A stretch of 64,000 bases of DNA from Bacillota bacterium. GTDB lineage: Bacteria; Bacillota; Sulfobacillia; Sulfobacillales; Sulfobacillaceae. Below the pieces are notes generated by a model. It made no database searches. It was not told the origin of the DNA and saw only the letters and a list, made by a program, of their open reading frames with translations. Within the stretch, counting starts at the first letter, position 1, and every line of letters starts with the position of its first letter. The DNA is taken from positions 1-64,000 of the forward strand of contig JAMCVM010000195.1 in NCBI GenBank assembly GCA_023475835.1. The letters run 5' to 3'. The translations under genes and the position numbers were made by a program. Of the stretch, positions 25,243 through 33,941 are shown one piece after another.

Positions 25243-26543
25243 CGACTCACGGCTTCGAACATGACCATCACGATCAGCCATTGGCTTGGAAAATGCGACC
25301 CACTACCCTCGAAGAGGTCGTCGGCCAAGAATCCTTGGTCGGTGGCCACGGCAGCTTAAGCGCCATGATTCGAAGTCATAAAGTACTTTCCAGCATTTTT
25401 TATGGACCGCCAGGGACCGGAAAAACTACGACCGCGCAACTGTTGGCCGCATCTTGGGATGCGACCTTCATTCCGCTCTCCGCTGTCGAAACCGGGGTGC
25501 CTGAAGTCAAGCGCTTAATTCAAGCAGCCAAGGAACGGCGCGATTTGCTTAATCGTGGTACCGTCGTCTTTTTGGACGAGATTCACCGATTTAATAAAGC
25601 GCAACAGGACGTTTTGCTTCCTGCCGTGGAGAACGGGACGGTAGCCCTGATTGGCGCTACCACCGAGAATCCTTGGATCGCATTGAATTCTGCGCTCATC
25701 TCTCGCTGTATTCTGGTAGAATTCCACGCCCTATCCGAAGCCGCCATCATCTCCGTCTTAGATCGCGCCTGGAATCGAAGAGAAGATTGGTTGAGTGCAT
25801 CCGCCACGATGGACGACACGATCTTCGCGGAGATTGCGCAACGTTCTGGCGGCGACGCCCGTTTGGCTTTAAACCTTCTCGAACGGCTAGGCACCATGTG
25901 CTTAGATACCATGCACCTGAGTCAAAGCGTGTTGGACGGCTTGTGGGCGGAAGCTCCCCATTACCACGATCGAGGAGATCGGCATTACGACTTAACCTCG
26001 GCCTTTATTAAAAGCATGCGTGGCTCAGATCCAGACGCGGCGCTGTATTGGTTTGGCCGCCTTTTGGCAGGCGGCGAAGACCCCGCGTTTATTATGCGCC
26101 GAGTGGTCGTGCACGCGGCGGAAGACGTCGGGTTGGCCGATCCGGCCGCCCTCCTGGTGGCCGAGTCGGCCTATGCTGCCCTCACCCACGTGGGCCTGCC
26201 AGAAGCCAGAATCCCGATGGCGGAGGCGGTCCTTTATGTAGCGACCGCTCCTAAGTCCAACGCCGTGGTGGCGGCGTTGGACGCCCTCGACCAAGCACTC
26301 AAAAAATGGCCGAATTCACCCGTGCCTGAAGAACTGCGCGACCGTCACTACAATCCCAAGATTAAAAAACCGTATCGCTATCCCCACGACGCCCCGGGTC
26401 ACTTTCTTCCCGACCCTCATGTCTCTTCCGAGATGTTGCCGCTGGAACTTTATCAGCCCAGTGCCAACGGCCGGGAAGCAGAAATCAAAAGACGACTGGC
26501 GGCATGGCGCGAACAGCGAAAGCGACAACACTCGCAGAATTAA
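25239..26543 (+). CDS. rarA: Replication-associated recombination protein A (AAA+ ATPase)
   Basis: A 434-aa AAA+ ATPase related to clamp loaders that acts at stalled forks. It shows [13 protein letters not shown], Walker [10 protein letters not shown], Walker [24 protein letters not shown], sensor GATTENPW, and the C-terminal RarA block with [16 protein letters not shown] and EDVGLADP. Position after hisS-aspS-6S is the Firmicutes arrangement. The next gene is sdh, not the expected Rrf2 regulator. Confidence 0.93.
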   Translation: MTTHGFEHDHHDQPLAWKMRPTTLEEVVGQESLVGGHGSLSAMIRSHKVLSSIFYGPPGTGKTTTAQLLAASWDATFIPLSAVETGVPEVKRLIQAAKERRDLLNRGTVVFLDEIHRFNKAQQDVLLPAVENGTVALIGATTENPWIALNSALISRCILVEFHALSEAAIISVLDRAWNRREDWLSASATMDDTIFAEIAQRSGGDARLALNLLERLGTMCLDTMHLSQSVLDGLWAEAPHYHDRGDRHYDLTSAFIKSMRGSDPDAALYWFGRLLAGGEDPAFIMRRVVVHAAEDVGLADPAALLVAESAYAALTHVGLPEARIPMAEAVLYVATAPKSNAVVAALDALDQALKKWPNSPVPEELRDRHYNPKIKKPYRYPHDAPGHFLPDPHVSSEMLPLELYQPSANGREAEIKRRLAAWREQRKRQHSQN

Positions 26544-26571
26544 ATGAATCTTGTGCGTGTTCTTTGTGAAA

Positions 26572-26599
26572 TTGAGCATGGCCTTGAATGCGCTATACT
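26572..26599 (+). promoter_or_regulatory. Promoter of the succinate dehydrogenase operon
   Basis: TTGAGC and TATACT with 16-nt spacing, about 77 nt before the first sdh start codon, leaving a 5' leader that holds the ribosome binding site AGAGGGGGAGC. Confidence 0.6.
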
Positions 26600-26675
26600 G
26601 ACGATAGTTCCAAGAGTTCGCCCGCGCCCTGGGCTCGGACTCTACTAAAGTTAAGCAGAGGGGGAGCATTTATTC

Positions 26676-27449
26676 ATGGCTCAACCGTTACCGCGTGAAA
26701 CTCGCAATGCCGGTCCCGCCCGGCGCCAACGCGCTCCGCGGCTTTGGCTCGAACCGACGGTCACCGCAGTCGTCTTCGGATTATTTGTCCTGTATTCTCT
26801 ATGGGAAGTCTTCTTCCATAATAACGGGGTTTACGGAAATTATGTGTCTCCGTTTTTTTCTCCGCAAGTCGGCCGATGGTTTGGTATGAAATCTTTTCTC
26901 GCTTTCCCTGTGGTGTGGATCCCGTTTTTGTTTCGAGGCACCTGTTACTATTACCGCAAGGAATACAACCGGGCCTGGTTTTGGCATCCATCGGCCTGCG
27001 CCTCACCGGAACCAACGGGCCGCCGCTATACCGGAGAAAGTCGATTTCCGTTTTCGTGGACCAATCTCCATCGCTATTTTTGGTATCTGGCGGTCATCGT
27101 CCTGATTTTTCTATGGAAAGATACGGTGCAGGCGTTTTTCTTTACCCATGGTTTTGCCGTGCATTTGGGTTCCCTTTTAATGCTTGTCAATGCGATTTTC
27201 CTCACCTTGTATACTTTTTCGTGCCACGCCTTTCGACATTTGGTTGGAGGTGGCAAAGATTGTAATTCTTGCGCGTTTGGGCCTAATGCCGGCAAAGCGA
27301 CCACCAGCTATACCCTGTGGACGAAGGTGTCACGGTGGAACCAACGCCACGGGAGTTGGGCCTGGGCCTCATTATTTTCGGTCTGGGTAGTCGATCTTTA
27401 TGTACGCCTGCTCATTATGGGCGTTATCCACGATGTGAGGTTCTTCTAA
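26676..27449 (+). CDS. Succinate dehydrogenase membrane anchor (Sdh1-like)
   Basis: A 257-aa protein with about five membrane helices (starting near residues 29, 69, 129, 157 and 228) preceding the flavoprotein and iron-sulfur genes. The layout, one anchor of about 260 aa ahead of SdhA and SdhB, resembles the mycobacterial Sdh1 complex and not the short SdhC/SdhD pair. Histidines in membrane-near segments (HRYFW, FTHGF, CHAFRH) could bind heme; this is inference. The stop is separated from SdhA by one base. No second anchor gene is present. Confidence 0.7.
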   Translation: MAQPLPRETRNAGPARRQRAPRLWLEPTVTAVVFGLFVLYSLWEVFFHNNGVYGNYVSPFFSPQVGRWFGMKSFLAFPVVWIPFLFRGTCYYYRKEYNRAWFWHPSACASPEPTGRRYTGESRFPFSWTNLHRYFWYLAVIVLIFLWKDTVQAFFFTHGFAVHLGSLLMLVNAIFLTLYTFSCHAFRHLVGGGKDCNSCAFGPNAGKATTSYTLWTKVSRWNQRHGSWAWASLFSVWVVDLYVRLLIMGVIHDVRFF

Positions 27450-27450
27450 T

Positions 27451-29265
27451 ATGAGCGAAAACAAACCATCCGCGAGCTTGTCAGCGGTCAATCTAGACAC
27501 GATTGAAACCCATGAATACGATGTGGTCGTCGTGGGTGCGGGCGGAGCTGGCCTCCGAGCCGCCATTGCTGCCTCCGAGGGTACGGCCCGAGTGGCAGTG
27601 ATTTCTAAATCCTTGTTAGGCAAAGCCCATACCGTCATGGCCGAAGGAGGGGTGGCCGCATCTCTGGGCAACGTAGATTCCGATGACAGTTGGGACACGC
27701 ACTTCTACGACACTATGAAGAGCGGCCATTTCATTAATCAGTACCGAACCGCGGAGATTTTTGCCAAAGAAGTCCCTGACCGGGTATTAGAACTCGAAAC
27801 CTGGGGAGCGGTGTTTGACCGCACTCCCGCTGGCAAGATTATGCAACGGCCGTTTGGAGCGCATTCATTTCGGCGGCTGGCGCACATTGGCGACCGAACC
27901 GGCAAGGAATTAATCCGTACGCTGCAGTATAAAGTCATCCACCAAAATGTGGACATCTTTCAAGAAGTCACTACGACCCGACTCCTGACCGACGAGGCGG
28001 GGCGAATTGCGGGCCTCTTTGGCTATTATCGGGAAGATGGCCATTTTGTCGTCTTTCGCGCCAAAGCCATCGTCTTGGCCACCGGAGGGTTTGGCAAGGC
28101 GTACAAGGTCACCTCAAACTCATGGGAGAGTACTGGAGACGGGGCCGCGCTTGCGTTTCGGATTGGCGCAGAATTGATGGATATCGAAATGGTTCAATTC
28201 CATCCCACCGGGATGGTCTGGCCACCGGGCGTTCGCGGCCTTTTGGTGACCGAAGGGGTCCGCGGTGAAGGCGGGTTGCTTTACAATTCCAAGCATGAGC
28301 GGTTTATGCTGCGCTACGATCCGGTCCAACAAGAGCTATCGTCGCGCGATGTGGTCGCTCGCTCGATCTTTAAAGAAAACCAGGCCGAACGAGGCACGCC
28401 TCATGGCGGTGCTTGGTTGGATATCTCGCATCTTCCGGCGAACGTGGTGAAGGCCAAGTTGCCAGGCATGTACGAGCAATTCTTAAGTTTAGCTGATGTC
28501 GACATCACTCGGGAAGCGTTTGAAGTGGCCCCGACCACACACTACGTGATGGGGGGAATTCGCGTCGATCCGGAAACGGAGGCGACTAATGTGCCTGGCC
28601 TGTATGCGGCGGGTGAGGTAGCGTGCGGTCTGCACGGTGCCAACCGTCTCGGAGGCAATTCGCTCGGAGATATTCTGGTCTTTGGCCGGCGGGCGGGGAT
28701 GGCGGCGCTTGCGTATGCTCAATCGGTCGACTATCCGACGTTAATACCGGCCCAGATCGAAGAGGAAGTCCGAAGAGTGCTAGCGCCGTTTTCCCGCCCG
28801 GACGGAGAACGGCCCTACCACATGATGTCTGAACTGCAAGAGATTATGACTACGTATGCCGGAATCGTTCGCTCCGGCGAGTCGTTGGCTGCCGGGTTAG
28901 AGCATCTGGAACTACTGCGACTAAGGGCCGAACGCATGGCCGTGCACGGTTCGCGAGCGTATAACCCGGGGTGGCACACGGTGTTTGACGTCGAATCGTT
29001 GATTCTTTTGGGCGAAGCCGTCATCCGTGGCGCATTGGCTCGCAAAGAGAGTCGTGGCGCGCAGTGGCGTACCGACTATCCCGAAGAATTGCCAGAAATG
29101 GGCAAAGTCAATTTCGTGCAAACTTGGGCGGACGGACACGTGGTGGTCCGGGAAGAACCCGTAGAGCCAATGCCCGAACACTTGGCGAAGCTGTTTGAGT
29201 CCGATCAAGCTCCGGGGGTTGTTAGACAAGCTGCTCGCAAGGCCAACCAAGGAGGTGGCTCATGA
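27451..29265 (+). CDS. sdhA: Succinate dehydrogenase flavoprotein subunit
   Basis: The 604-aa catalytic subunit oxidises succinate with covalently bound FAD. It shows the dinucleotide motif VVVGAGGAGLRAA (about 26-38), SKSLLGKAHTVMAEGG with the His that normally links FAD, QFHPTG, the active-site region GEGGLLYN, and HGANRLGGNSLGD near the C-terminus. An ATG start; its end overlaps SdhB by 4 nt, so the stoichiometry is probably coupled. Confidence 0.94.
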   Translation: MSENKPSASLSAVNLDTIETHEYDVVVVGAGGAGLRAAIAASEGTARVAVISKSLLGKAHTVMAEGGVAASLGNVDSDDSWDTHFYDTMKSGHFINQYRTAEIFAKEVPDRVLELETWGAVFDRTPAGKIMQRPFGAHSFRRLAHIGDRTGKELIRTLQYKVIHQNVDIFQEVTTTRLLTDEAGRIAGLFGYYREDGHFVVFRAKAIVLATGGFGKAYKVTSNSWESTGDGAALAFRIGAELMDIEMVQFHPTGMVWPPGVRGLLVTEGVRGEGGLLYNSKHERFMLRYDPVQQELSSRDVVARSIFKENQAERGTPHGGAWLDISHLPANVVKAKLPGMYEQFLSLADVDITREAFEVAPTTHYVMGGIRVDPETEATNVPGLYAAGEVACGLHGANRLGGNSLGDILVFGRRAGMAALAYAQSVDYPTLIPAQIEEEVRRVLAPFSRPDGERPYHMMSELQEIMTTYAGIVRSGESLAAGLEHLELLRLRAERMAVHGSRAYNPGWHTVFDVESLILLGEAVIRGALARKESRGAQWRTDYPEELPEMGKVNFVQTWADGHVVVREEPVEPMPEHLAKLFESDQAPGVVRQAARKANQGGGS

Positions 29266-30029
29266 GTGAAGAGATGGTCTTAAGCGTATTTCGCGGTGAC
29301 CAGACAGGTGGTCGCGAAGAGGAGTTCCACGTACCCTTGGAAACGGGCATGGTAGTGTTGGATGCTCTCCATTACATCCAGGCAGAACATGCGCCCGACT
29401 TGGCTGTGCGCTGGAATTGCAAAGCTGCTCATTGTGGCTCTTGCAGCGCAGAAATCAATGGTCGGCCCAAGCTTTTATGTAAGACCCGGCTTGACCAATA
29501 CGTGGGACAAGTCGTGCATGTCCGGCCCATGCACGCATTCCCCCTGATTAAAGACCTTGTCACCGACGTTTCATCCAATTATCGTGCTGCCAAGCAGATC
29601 CCGGCATTTTCCCCTAGGACGCCGGCGCCCTTTACGATGTACCAACGCGATGTGGATAGGGTCCAGGAATTTCATCAATGCATCGAGTGCTTTTTGTGCC
29701 AAGATACGTGTCACGTGCTCCGGAACCATAACGCTCGCGACCGCTATTTTGGACCGCGAATGATGGCAAAGATTGCGGAATGGGAGATGCATCCCATGGA
29801 TACCCAAGACCGCCGCGAATTTTTGAAAGACGTGGCCGGATTGCCAATGTGCAACGTGACCCGTTGTTGTGTGGAGGTCTGTCCCGAGCATATCGTGATT
29901 ACCGACAACGCCATCATCCCGTTAAAAGAGCGCGTCGCCGATTTGTATTGGGATCCCATTCGAGCCATTTTTCGTCGTTTTCAACGATCGTCGACTAGCT
30001 CTCAGCCCTCGTCCACGATAACGAGCTAG
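29262..30029 (+). CDS. sdhB: Succinate dehydrogenase iron-sulfur subunit
   Basis: The 255-aa electron-transfer subunit. The N-terminal ferredoxin domain binds [2Fe-2S] through RWNCKAAHCGSCSAEI...LLC. The C-terminal domain has CIECFLCQDTC and CNVTRCCVEVCPEHI for the other clusters. Length is similar to mycobacterial Sdh1 B. A strong terminator follows 15 nt after the stop, closing the three-gene operon. Confidence 0.93.
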   Translation: MSEEMVLSVFRGDQTGGREEEFHVPLETGMVVLDALHYIQAEHAPDLAVRWNCKAAHCGSCSAEINGRPKLLCKTRLDQYVGQVVHVRPMHAFPLIKDLVTDVSSNYRAAKQIPAFSPRTPAPFTMYQRDVDRVQEFHQCIECFLCQDTCHVLRNHNARDRYFGPRMMAKIAEWEMHPMDTQDRREFLKDVAGLPMCNVTRCCVEVCPEHIVITDNAIIPLKERVADLYWDPIRAIFRRFQRSSTSSQPSSTITS

Positions 30030-30044
30030 GTCTCGCCCAGGATG

Positions 30045-30090
30045 CGTCAAGAACGACCAGGATCCTCTGGTGGTTCTTGACGTTTTCTAT
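30045..30090 (+). terminator. Terminator of the sdh operon
   Basis: CGTCAAGAAC and GTTCTTGACG form a 10-bp stem with an inner ACCA/TGGT extension, followed by TTTTCTATTTT. Confidence 0.88.
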
Positions 30091-30266
30091 TTTCGGCCAA
30101 GACTTAAGCCTCGCTTCTGGCCTTTGATGCTTAAGGTCCCTCTAGCCTCTTACCATACGGCGACTCCTCGCTGACGGGTTTCGGAACTGTCCCGGCTAGG
30201 ACGCGAATGCTGACCCCCATACGAACCAGGACCAAGCACGTATGCTAACCTCCTCCATTCCCTGCG

Positions 30267-30295
30267 TTGACCGCAAGGACGGAGCATGATAGGGT
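30267..30295 (+). promoter_or_regulatory. Possible promoter of rrf2-mnmA
   Basis: TTGACC and TAGGGT with 17-nt spacing, 23 nt before the rrf2 start. The -10 box is poor, as expected for a regulated promoter. The 175 bp between the sdh terminator and this site contain no gene. Confidence 0.4.
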
Positions 30296-30318
30296 TAAGC
30301 TAACTAGGGGGTGATCAT

Positions 30319-30798
30319 GTGTTGCGTGTGTCTAGCAAGGGACGCTATGGTGTCAAAGCGGTTTATGAATTAGCCTTGCATTATGGCCAAGGCCCATTGC
30401 CGGTAGGCGCTATCGCCAAATCGCAATCCATTTCCGAACCGTACTTAGAGCAACTCATGGCATCCTTAAAACGTTCAGGCATCGTTGATGGAGTCCGTGG
30501 ATCGCAAGGTGGCTATCAGCTAAGCCGGGACCCTGCTCAGATTTCGGTAGGCGACATTGTACGCGCGCTGGAAGGCCCCATCGCTTTGGCCGATTGCACA
30601 GGAACAGATCCTAGTCAGTGTCCCGATTGGGCATCATGTGTCGGTCCCGATATCTGGAATCGGGTGCAATCTGCGTTGGTGGACACCATGAATGGGATTA
30701 CCCTTGCTCACTTAATCCTATCACCGGACCGAGGCCCTTTGGTATTGAAGACGAGAACGGCGGTTGGTCCAAAGATTGGCAAGGAGGGAACGGGATAA
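30319..30798 (+). CDS. Rrf2-family transcriptional regulator (CymR/IscR-like)
   Basis: A 159-aa regulator. The helix-turn-helix region SKGRYGVKAVYELALHYGQ...SISEPYLEQLMASLKRSGIVDGVRGSQGGYQLSRDP is typical. Three cysteines spaced C-X7-C-X5-C (DCTGTDPSQCPDWASC) occupy the cluster-binding position of IscR-like members. Synteny with the Firmicutes rarA-cymR-iscS-mnmA order suggests the CymR position, but the cysteine desulfurase gene is missing between it and mnmA. It starts at TTG after AGGGGG; its stop codon overlaps the mnmA ATG. Confidence 0.85.
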   Translation: MLRVSSKGRYGVKAVYELALHYGQGPLPVGAIAKSQSISEPYLEQLMASLKRSGIVDGVRGSQGGYQLSRDPAQISVGDIVRALEGPIALADCTGTDPSQCPDWASCVGPDIWNRVQSALVDTMNGITLAHLILSPDRGPLVLKTRTAVGPKIGKEGTG

Positions 30799-31856
30799 TG
30801 GGGAAGAAGGTAGCCATCGGACTCAGCGGCGGCGTCGACTCCTCGGTCGCCGCCGCATTGCTTTTACAGCAGGGATACGAAGTGATTGCCGTGACCATGC
30901 GACATTTACCGGCTGAGTCGACTAACTCGTGTTGCTCGTTGGAAGCCGTGGTAGATGCTCGCCGAGTCGCCAAAAAACTCGGGATCAAACATTTTTTGGT
31001 CGATGTCGAAAGTACCTTTTACCAGCGGGTGATCGAGCCTTTCGAGTTGGGATACCTAGCCGGAACAACGCCTAATCCCTGTGCGATGTGTAACCGGTAC
31101 ATCAAATTTGGAGCGATGTGGGACTGGGCCCAAAGTCAGGGATGTGACTATCTGGCAACGGGACACTATGTACGGCGCGTGGAACACGATGGTCGCTACC
31201 AACTTTGGCGGGCACGGGATCTGACCAAAGACCAAAGTTATTTATTGTACAGTCTGGGGCAAGAGGATCTGGCGCATTGTCTGTTCCCGCTTGGGGAATA
31301 CCCAAAAACAGAAACTCGGGCGTTGGCGGAAGAATTGGAACTGGTGACGGCAGCGAAGCCTGATAGTCAAGAATTGTGCTTTGTGCCTAAAAACGACTAC
31401 GCAGGCTATTTAGAGCGAAGTCGCCCCGAGTCTCTTCGCCCTGGCGACATCGTTGACAGCTCTGGTGCTGTCGTGGGTCAACATCGCGGCATCGCATTTT
31501 ATACCGTTGGTCAACGCAAAGGCCTAGGGATTACCACTCCGACCCCGCAATATGTAGTAGGGCTCGATGAGTCCTCCAACCAGGTGATGATTGGCGACCG
31601 AAAGGCGGCCTTATCGTCGCAGCTACGGGTGATTCACGTCCATTATACGGACGGAACGGCAGCGCGCTCAGAGTACACGGGGCGGGTGAAGATCCGCTAC
31701 AACATGGATCCCGAACCTGCCCAATGGAAGGCTAACGCCGACCAAACAGCGACCGTTCAGTTTTTCGACCCGCAGTGGGCGGTTACCCCCGGTCAAATTG
31801 CAGCGCTTTATGATGGTGAGCAGTTGTTGGCAGGCGGACGCATCGCAAAGGGTTAA
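30798..31856 (+). CDS. mnmA: tRNA-specific 2-thiouridylase MnmA
   Basis: Thiolates U34 of Lys, Glu and Gln tRNAs. The 352-aa protein has the PP-loop GLSGGVDSSVAA, the catalytic Cys in NPCAMCNRYIKFG and the second Cys in SQELCFVP, then the C-terminal barrel (TVGQRKGLGI). The ATG overlaps the rrf2 stop (TAATG) with AAGGAGGG upstream; an open frame extending 180 nt upstream is shadow. A sulfur donor (IscS) is needed but not encoded nearby. Confidence 0.94.
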   Translation: MGKKVAIGLSGGVDSSVAAALLLQQGYEVIAVTMRHLPAESTNSCCSLEAVVDARRVAKKLGIKHFLVDVESTFYQRVIEPFELGYLAGTTPNPCAMCNRYIKFGAMWDWAQSQGCDYLATGHYVRRVEHDGRYQLWRARDLTKDQSYLLYSLGQEDLAHCLFPLGEYPKTETRALAEELELVTAAKPDSQELCFVPKNDYAGYLERSRPESLRPGDIVDSSGAVVGQHRGIAFYTVGQRKGLGITTPTPQYVVGLDESSNQVMIGDRKAALSSQLRVIHVHYTDGTAARSEYTGRVKIRYNMDPEPAQWKANADQTATVQFFDPQWAVTPGQIAALYDGEQLLAGGRIAKG

Positions 31857-31864
31857 CCCGTGAT

Positions 31865-31903
31865 GCCAAAGCCCCCCTGCCGCATAGAAGAGGGGGCTTT
31901 GGC
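31865..31903 (+). promoter_or_regulatory. 12-bp hairpin masking the next ribosome binding site
   Basis: GCCAAAGCCCCC pairs perfectly with GGGGGCTTTGGC across a 15-nt loop, 8 nt after the mnmA stop. The 3' arm contains the G-rich Shine-Dalgarno of the following gene, whose ATG is 2 nt beyond. There is no T-run. It may attenuate transcription, restrict translation of the next gene, or both. Confidence 0.6.
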
Positions 31904-31904
31904 G

Positions 31905-32423
31905 ATGACCCGCTGGCATCTATTGAACCTGCCGGTAATCTTTGACCGCCCAGGGTCCCCGACTATGCATGTCGTCGACGTTCTGCTAGATTGGCCCGAA
32001 CCGCAGTTAGTAGGCTTTTTACTGCGTCGCCGATGGCGCACCGCAGTCTTGCCGTGGTCCGAAGAGACTATCATGACCCCATTCGGAATTAAGGCCGGAT
32101 CGAACAGCCAACTGGAGCACTGGTCACGCAGGCGCATTCGAACCCACCTCAGCAAAACGGCCACTTGGATACACGCCCCGGTGGTGGACTCGAATGATCA
32201 GGCGGTAGGGGTTGTCCGCGATCTCATGCTTGATAGCCACCATCCAACGCTTCAGGGGTTGGTGTTGTCTCGGGGGTTGCTGCTTGACCTCTGGGCGGGC
32301 TCGCCGATCATTTCCACCGATGACATCGATATTGGCAACCAGCGATGCATCAAACTGCACTATTCCGGGGACACTTTAGGGGTACGCGACTCGACCAGGG
32401 GAGGCGGCATGTGGACACTTTGA
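31905..32423 (+). CDS. PRC-barrel domain protein
   Basis: A 172-aa protein that reads as two PRC-barrel-like repeats: DRPGSPTMHVVDVLLDWPEPQLVGFLLRR and APVVDSNDQAVGVVRDLMLDSHHPTLQGLVLSRGLLLDL, each with the V-x-D...G-x-V pattern of these beta-barrels. Such proteins bind RNA or partner proteins, and are common in spore formers; no function is assignable. Start chosen at the ATG at 31905, directly after the hairpin. Its end overlaps the zinc-ribbon gene by 13 bp. Confidence 0.6.
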   Translation: MTRWHLLNLPVIFDRPGSPTMHVVDVLLDWPEPQLVGFLLRRRWRTAVLPWSEETIMTPFGIKAGSNSQLEHWSRRRIRTHLSKTATWIHAPVVDSNDQAVGVVRDLMLDSHHPTLQGLVLSRGLLLDLWAGSPIISTDDIDIGNQRCIKLHYSGDTLGVRDSTRGGGMWTL

Positions 32424-32602
32424 ATTGCCCATCGTGCGGAAGTCGCAACGTAGGCAAGGTGGGTACGGGCCAGTTTTACTGCTGGGATTGTTATATTGAG
32501 TTTTCCTTGTCGCACCGCGGAATCCGGATGTACAGCGTCGAACAAGACGGGGAGTTGACTCGGATTGAGCCTCAACTCGGGTCGGAAGGAGCACTAAGGT
32601 GA
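32411..32602 (+). CDS. Small zinc-ribbon protein (63 aa)
   Basis: NCPSCGSRNVGKVGTGQFYCWDCYIEF gives a classic C-x2-C...C-x2-C zinc ribbon, followed by about 35 hydrophilic residues. I chose the GTG at 32411, which follows AGGGGAGG at good distance and starts just before the first Cys pair. The gene overlaps both neighbours by a few bases, so it is translated in a tight string. The function is unknown. Confidence 0.7.
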   Translation: MDTLNCPSCGSRNVGKVGTGQFYCWDCYIEFSLSHRGIRMYSVEQDGELTRIEPQLGSEGALR

Positions 32603-32781
32603 AAAAATACGTCAACGGAATGGTGACCGGTGCGCTGGTCGGAGCGGTCGTGGCTGGAGTTTGGTTGATTCGCAAAAGTCGCCCTCGAAATCCCTTATGG
32701 CGTGCGGCCCGAGAACTCGGGCCGACCATGTCCAAAGTACGTACCCAGGGCATGCGCCTGGTGCGCAGACGCATGAGTTAG
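32599..32781 (+). CDS. Small membrane protein, YtxH-like (60 aa)
   Basis: A single N-terminal membrane helix (residues 6-24, MVTGALVGAVVAGVWLI) followed by a highly basic tail (KSRPRNP...VRRRMS), similar in layout to YtxH-type proteins. The GTG overlaps the TGA of the zinc-ribbon gene (GTGA). Its stop is 1 nt before the AI-2E family gene. The role is unknown. Confidence 0.6.
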   Translation: MKKYVNGMVTGALVGAVVAGVWLIRKSRPRNPLWRAARELGPTMSKVRTQGMRLVRRRMS

Positions 32782-32782
32782 G

Positions 32783-33820
32783 GTGCCTTCGAGCGGAATT
32801 AATTGGATTCAGGGTGTACGTGCAGCCTTCATCGCTGTACTTGTCGTCGGAGGAATGTGGTTGACCTGGTTGGCCAAACCAGTGTTAACCCCATTCCTTT
32901 TCGCCTTAATTATTGCCTATTTGTTAGCTCCCTTCGTCGATTGGTGCGCCAGACGCGGGGTTCCTCGGATGGTTGCCATCGTCGCCATCTATGCGCTGTT
33001 TGCGGTGGCTTTGTTTCTTGTCGGCGTATACCTGGTGCCCCGGTTGTTGCAAGAGAGCTTGCGCTTGATTCACCGTCTCCCGGTCTGGACCAGAGCACTG
33101 GAAGGCTACTGGTCCTTTTGGTTGCAAAAATTCCACCAAGCTCCGATTCCCCCCGCGATTCGAACGATGCTGAACCAAACCACTCATCGCTTGGAAACTT
33201 ATCTGTTTGGCATAATCCAATCCCTTTTACGCGCTGCCCTTGGCCTGGTACCCGGCGTTCTCAGCGTATTCGTAGCTCCGATCTTAGCGTTTTTTGTGCT
33301 AAAAGATCTGGAGCGAATCCGGATCCGGTTTTGGACACTGATCCCGTGGACATGGCAACCGTCGGTATTTAAATTAGGGATTGATATTGATCAAGCCTTA
33401 AACGGATTCATTCGCGGCCAACTAATGGTGGCGTTTCTGGTCGCCGTGCTTTCTGCTGCCTGGACGATGATCCTTGGCATTCCCTTTGCCCTTCTGATTG
33501 GTGCTTTGGCGGGAATCACCGACATTTTACCCTACGTTGGTCCCATTGTGGGGGCCATTCCCGCCGTGATCTTAGCCCTAACCATCTCTCCTTGGAAAGT
33601 GGCCTACGTTATCCTTGGTTTTGTCATTATCCACCAGTTGGAAGGCACCGTCATCGCGCCTAAAGTCGTGGGCAACTCGGTGGGGCTTCATCCCCTTATC
33701 GTCATTTTTGCGTTGTTGGCCGGAGGCGATCTTGGCGGGCTCACCGGGTTGCTGCTGGCCGTACCCATGGCTGCGGTGGTGAAAGTTATGGTGGCTCACA
33801 TTTCCCGGCGCTTAGTCTAA
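32783..33820 (+). CDS. AI-2E family transporter (membrane permease)
   Basis: A 345-aa integral membrane protein with about seven or eight hydrophobic segments. Family marks are FLFALIIAYLLAPFVDWCARRGVPR near the N-terminus, APILAFFVLKDLERIR in the middle, and GITDILPYVGPIVGAIPAVILAL with HQLEGTVIAPKVVGNSVGLHPLIVI in the last third. Members export varied small molecules or ions; AI-2 export itself is not implied. The GTG start lies 1 nt after the preceding stop, so it depends on the upstream gene for translation. Confidence 0.85.
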   Translation: MPSSGINWIQGVRAAFIAVLVVGGMWLTWLAKPVLTPFLFALIIAYLLAPFVDWCARRGVPRMVAIVAIYALFAVALFLVGVYLVPRLLQESLRLIHRLPVWTRALEGYWSFWLQKFHQAPIPPAIRTMLNQTTHRLETYLFGIIQSLLRAALGLVPGVLSVFVAPILAFFVLKDLERIRIRFWTLIPWTWQPSVFKLGIDIDQALNGFIRGQLMVAFLVAVLSAAWTMILGIPFALLIGALAGITDILPYVGPIVGAIPAVILALTISPWKVAYVILGFVIIHQLEGTVIAPKVVGNSVGLHPLIVIFALLAGGDLGGLTGLLLAVPMAAVVKVMVAHISRRLV

Positions 33821-33864
33821 CAGAGAACGCTGGCTCATCTTAGCCAAATCTCTTCCCTCCGTTC

Positions 33865-33894
33865 TTGACCGTTTTCTCCGAGAATCGCTACAAT
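33865..33894 (+). promoter_or_regulatory. Sigma-A promoter of alaS
   Basis: TTGACC and TACAAT with 18-nt spacing, 47 nt before the alaS start. The short leader has no room for a T-box riboswitch. Confidence 0.7.
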
Positions 33895-33941
33895 GAGAAG
33901 CAGCTTCAAATGCTGAGATATTTCACCAAGGGGGCAACGGG

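Noticed and set aside
33821-33941. T-box leader before alaS (and before hisS/aspS)
   Set aside because: The leaders are too short and lack the AGGGTGGNACCGCG antiterminator motif.
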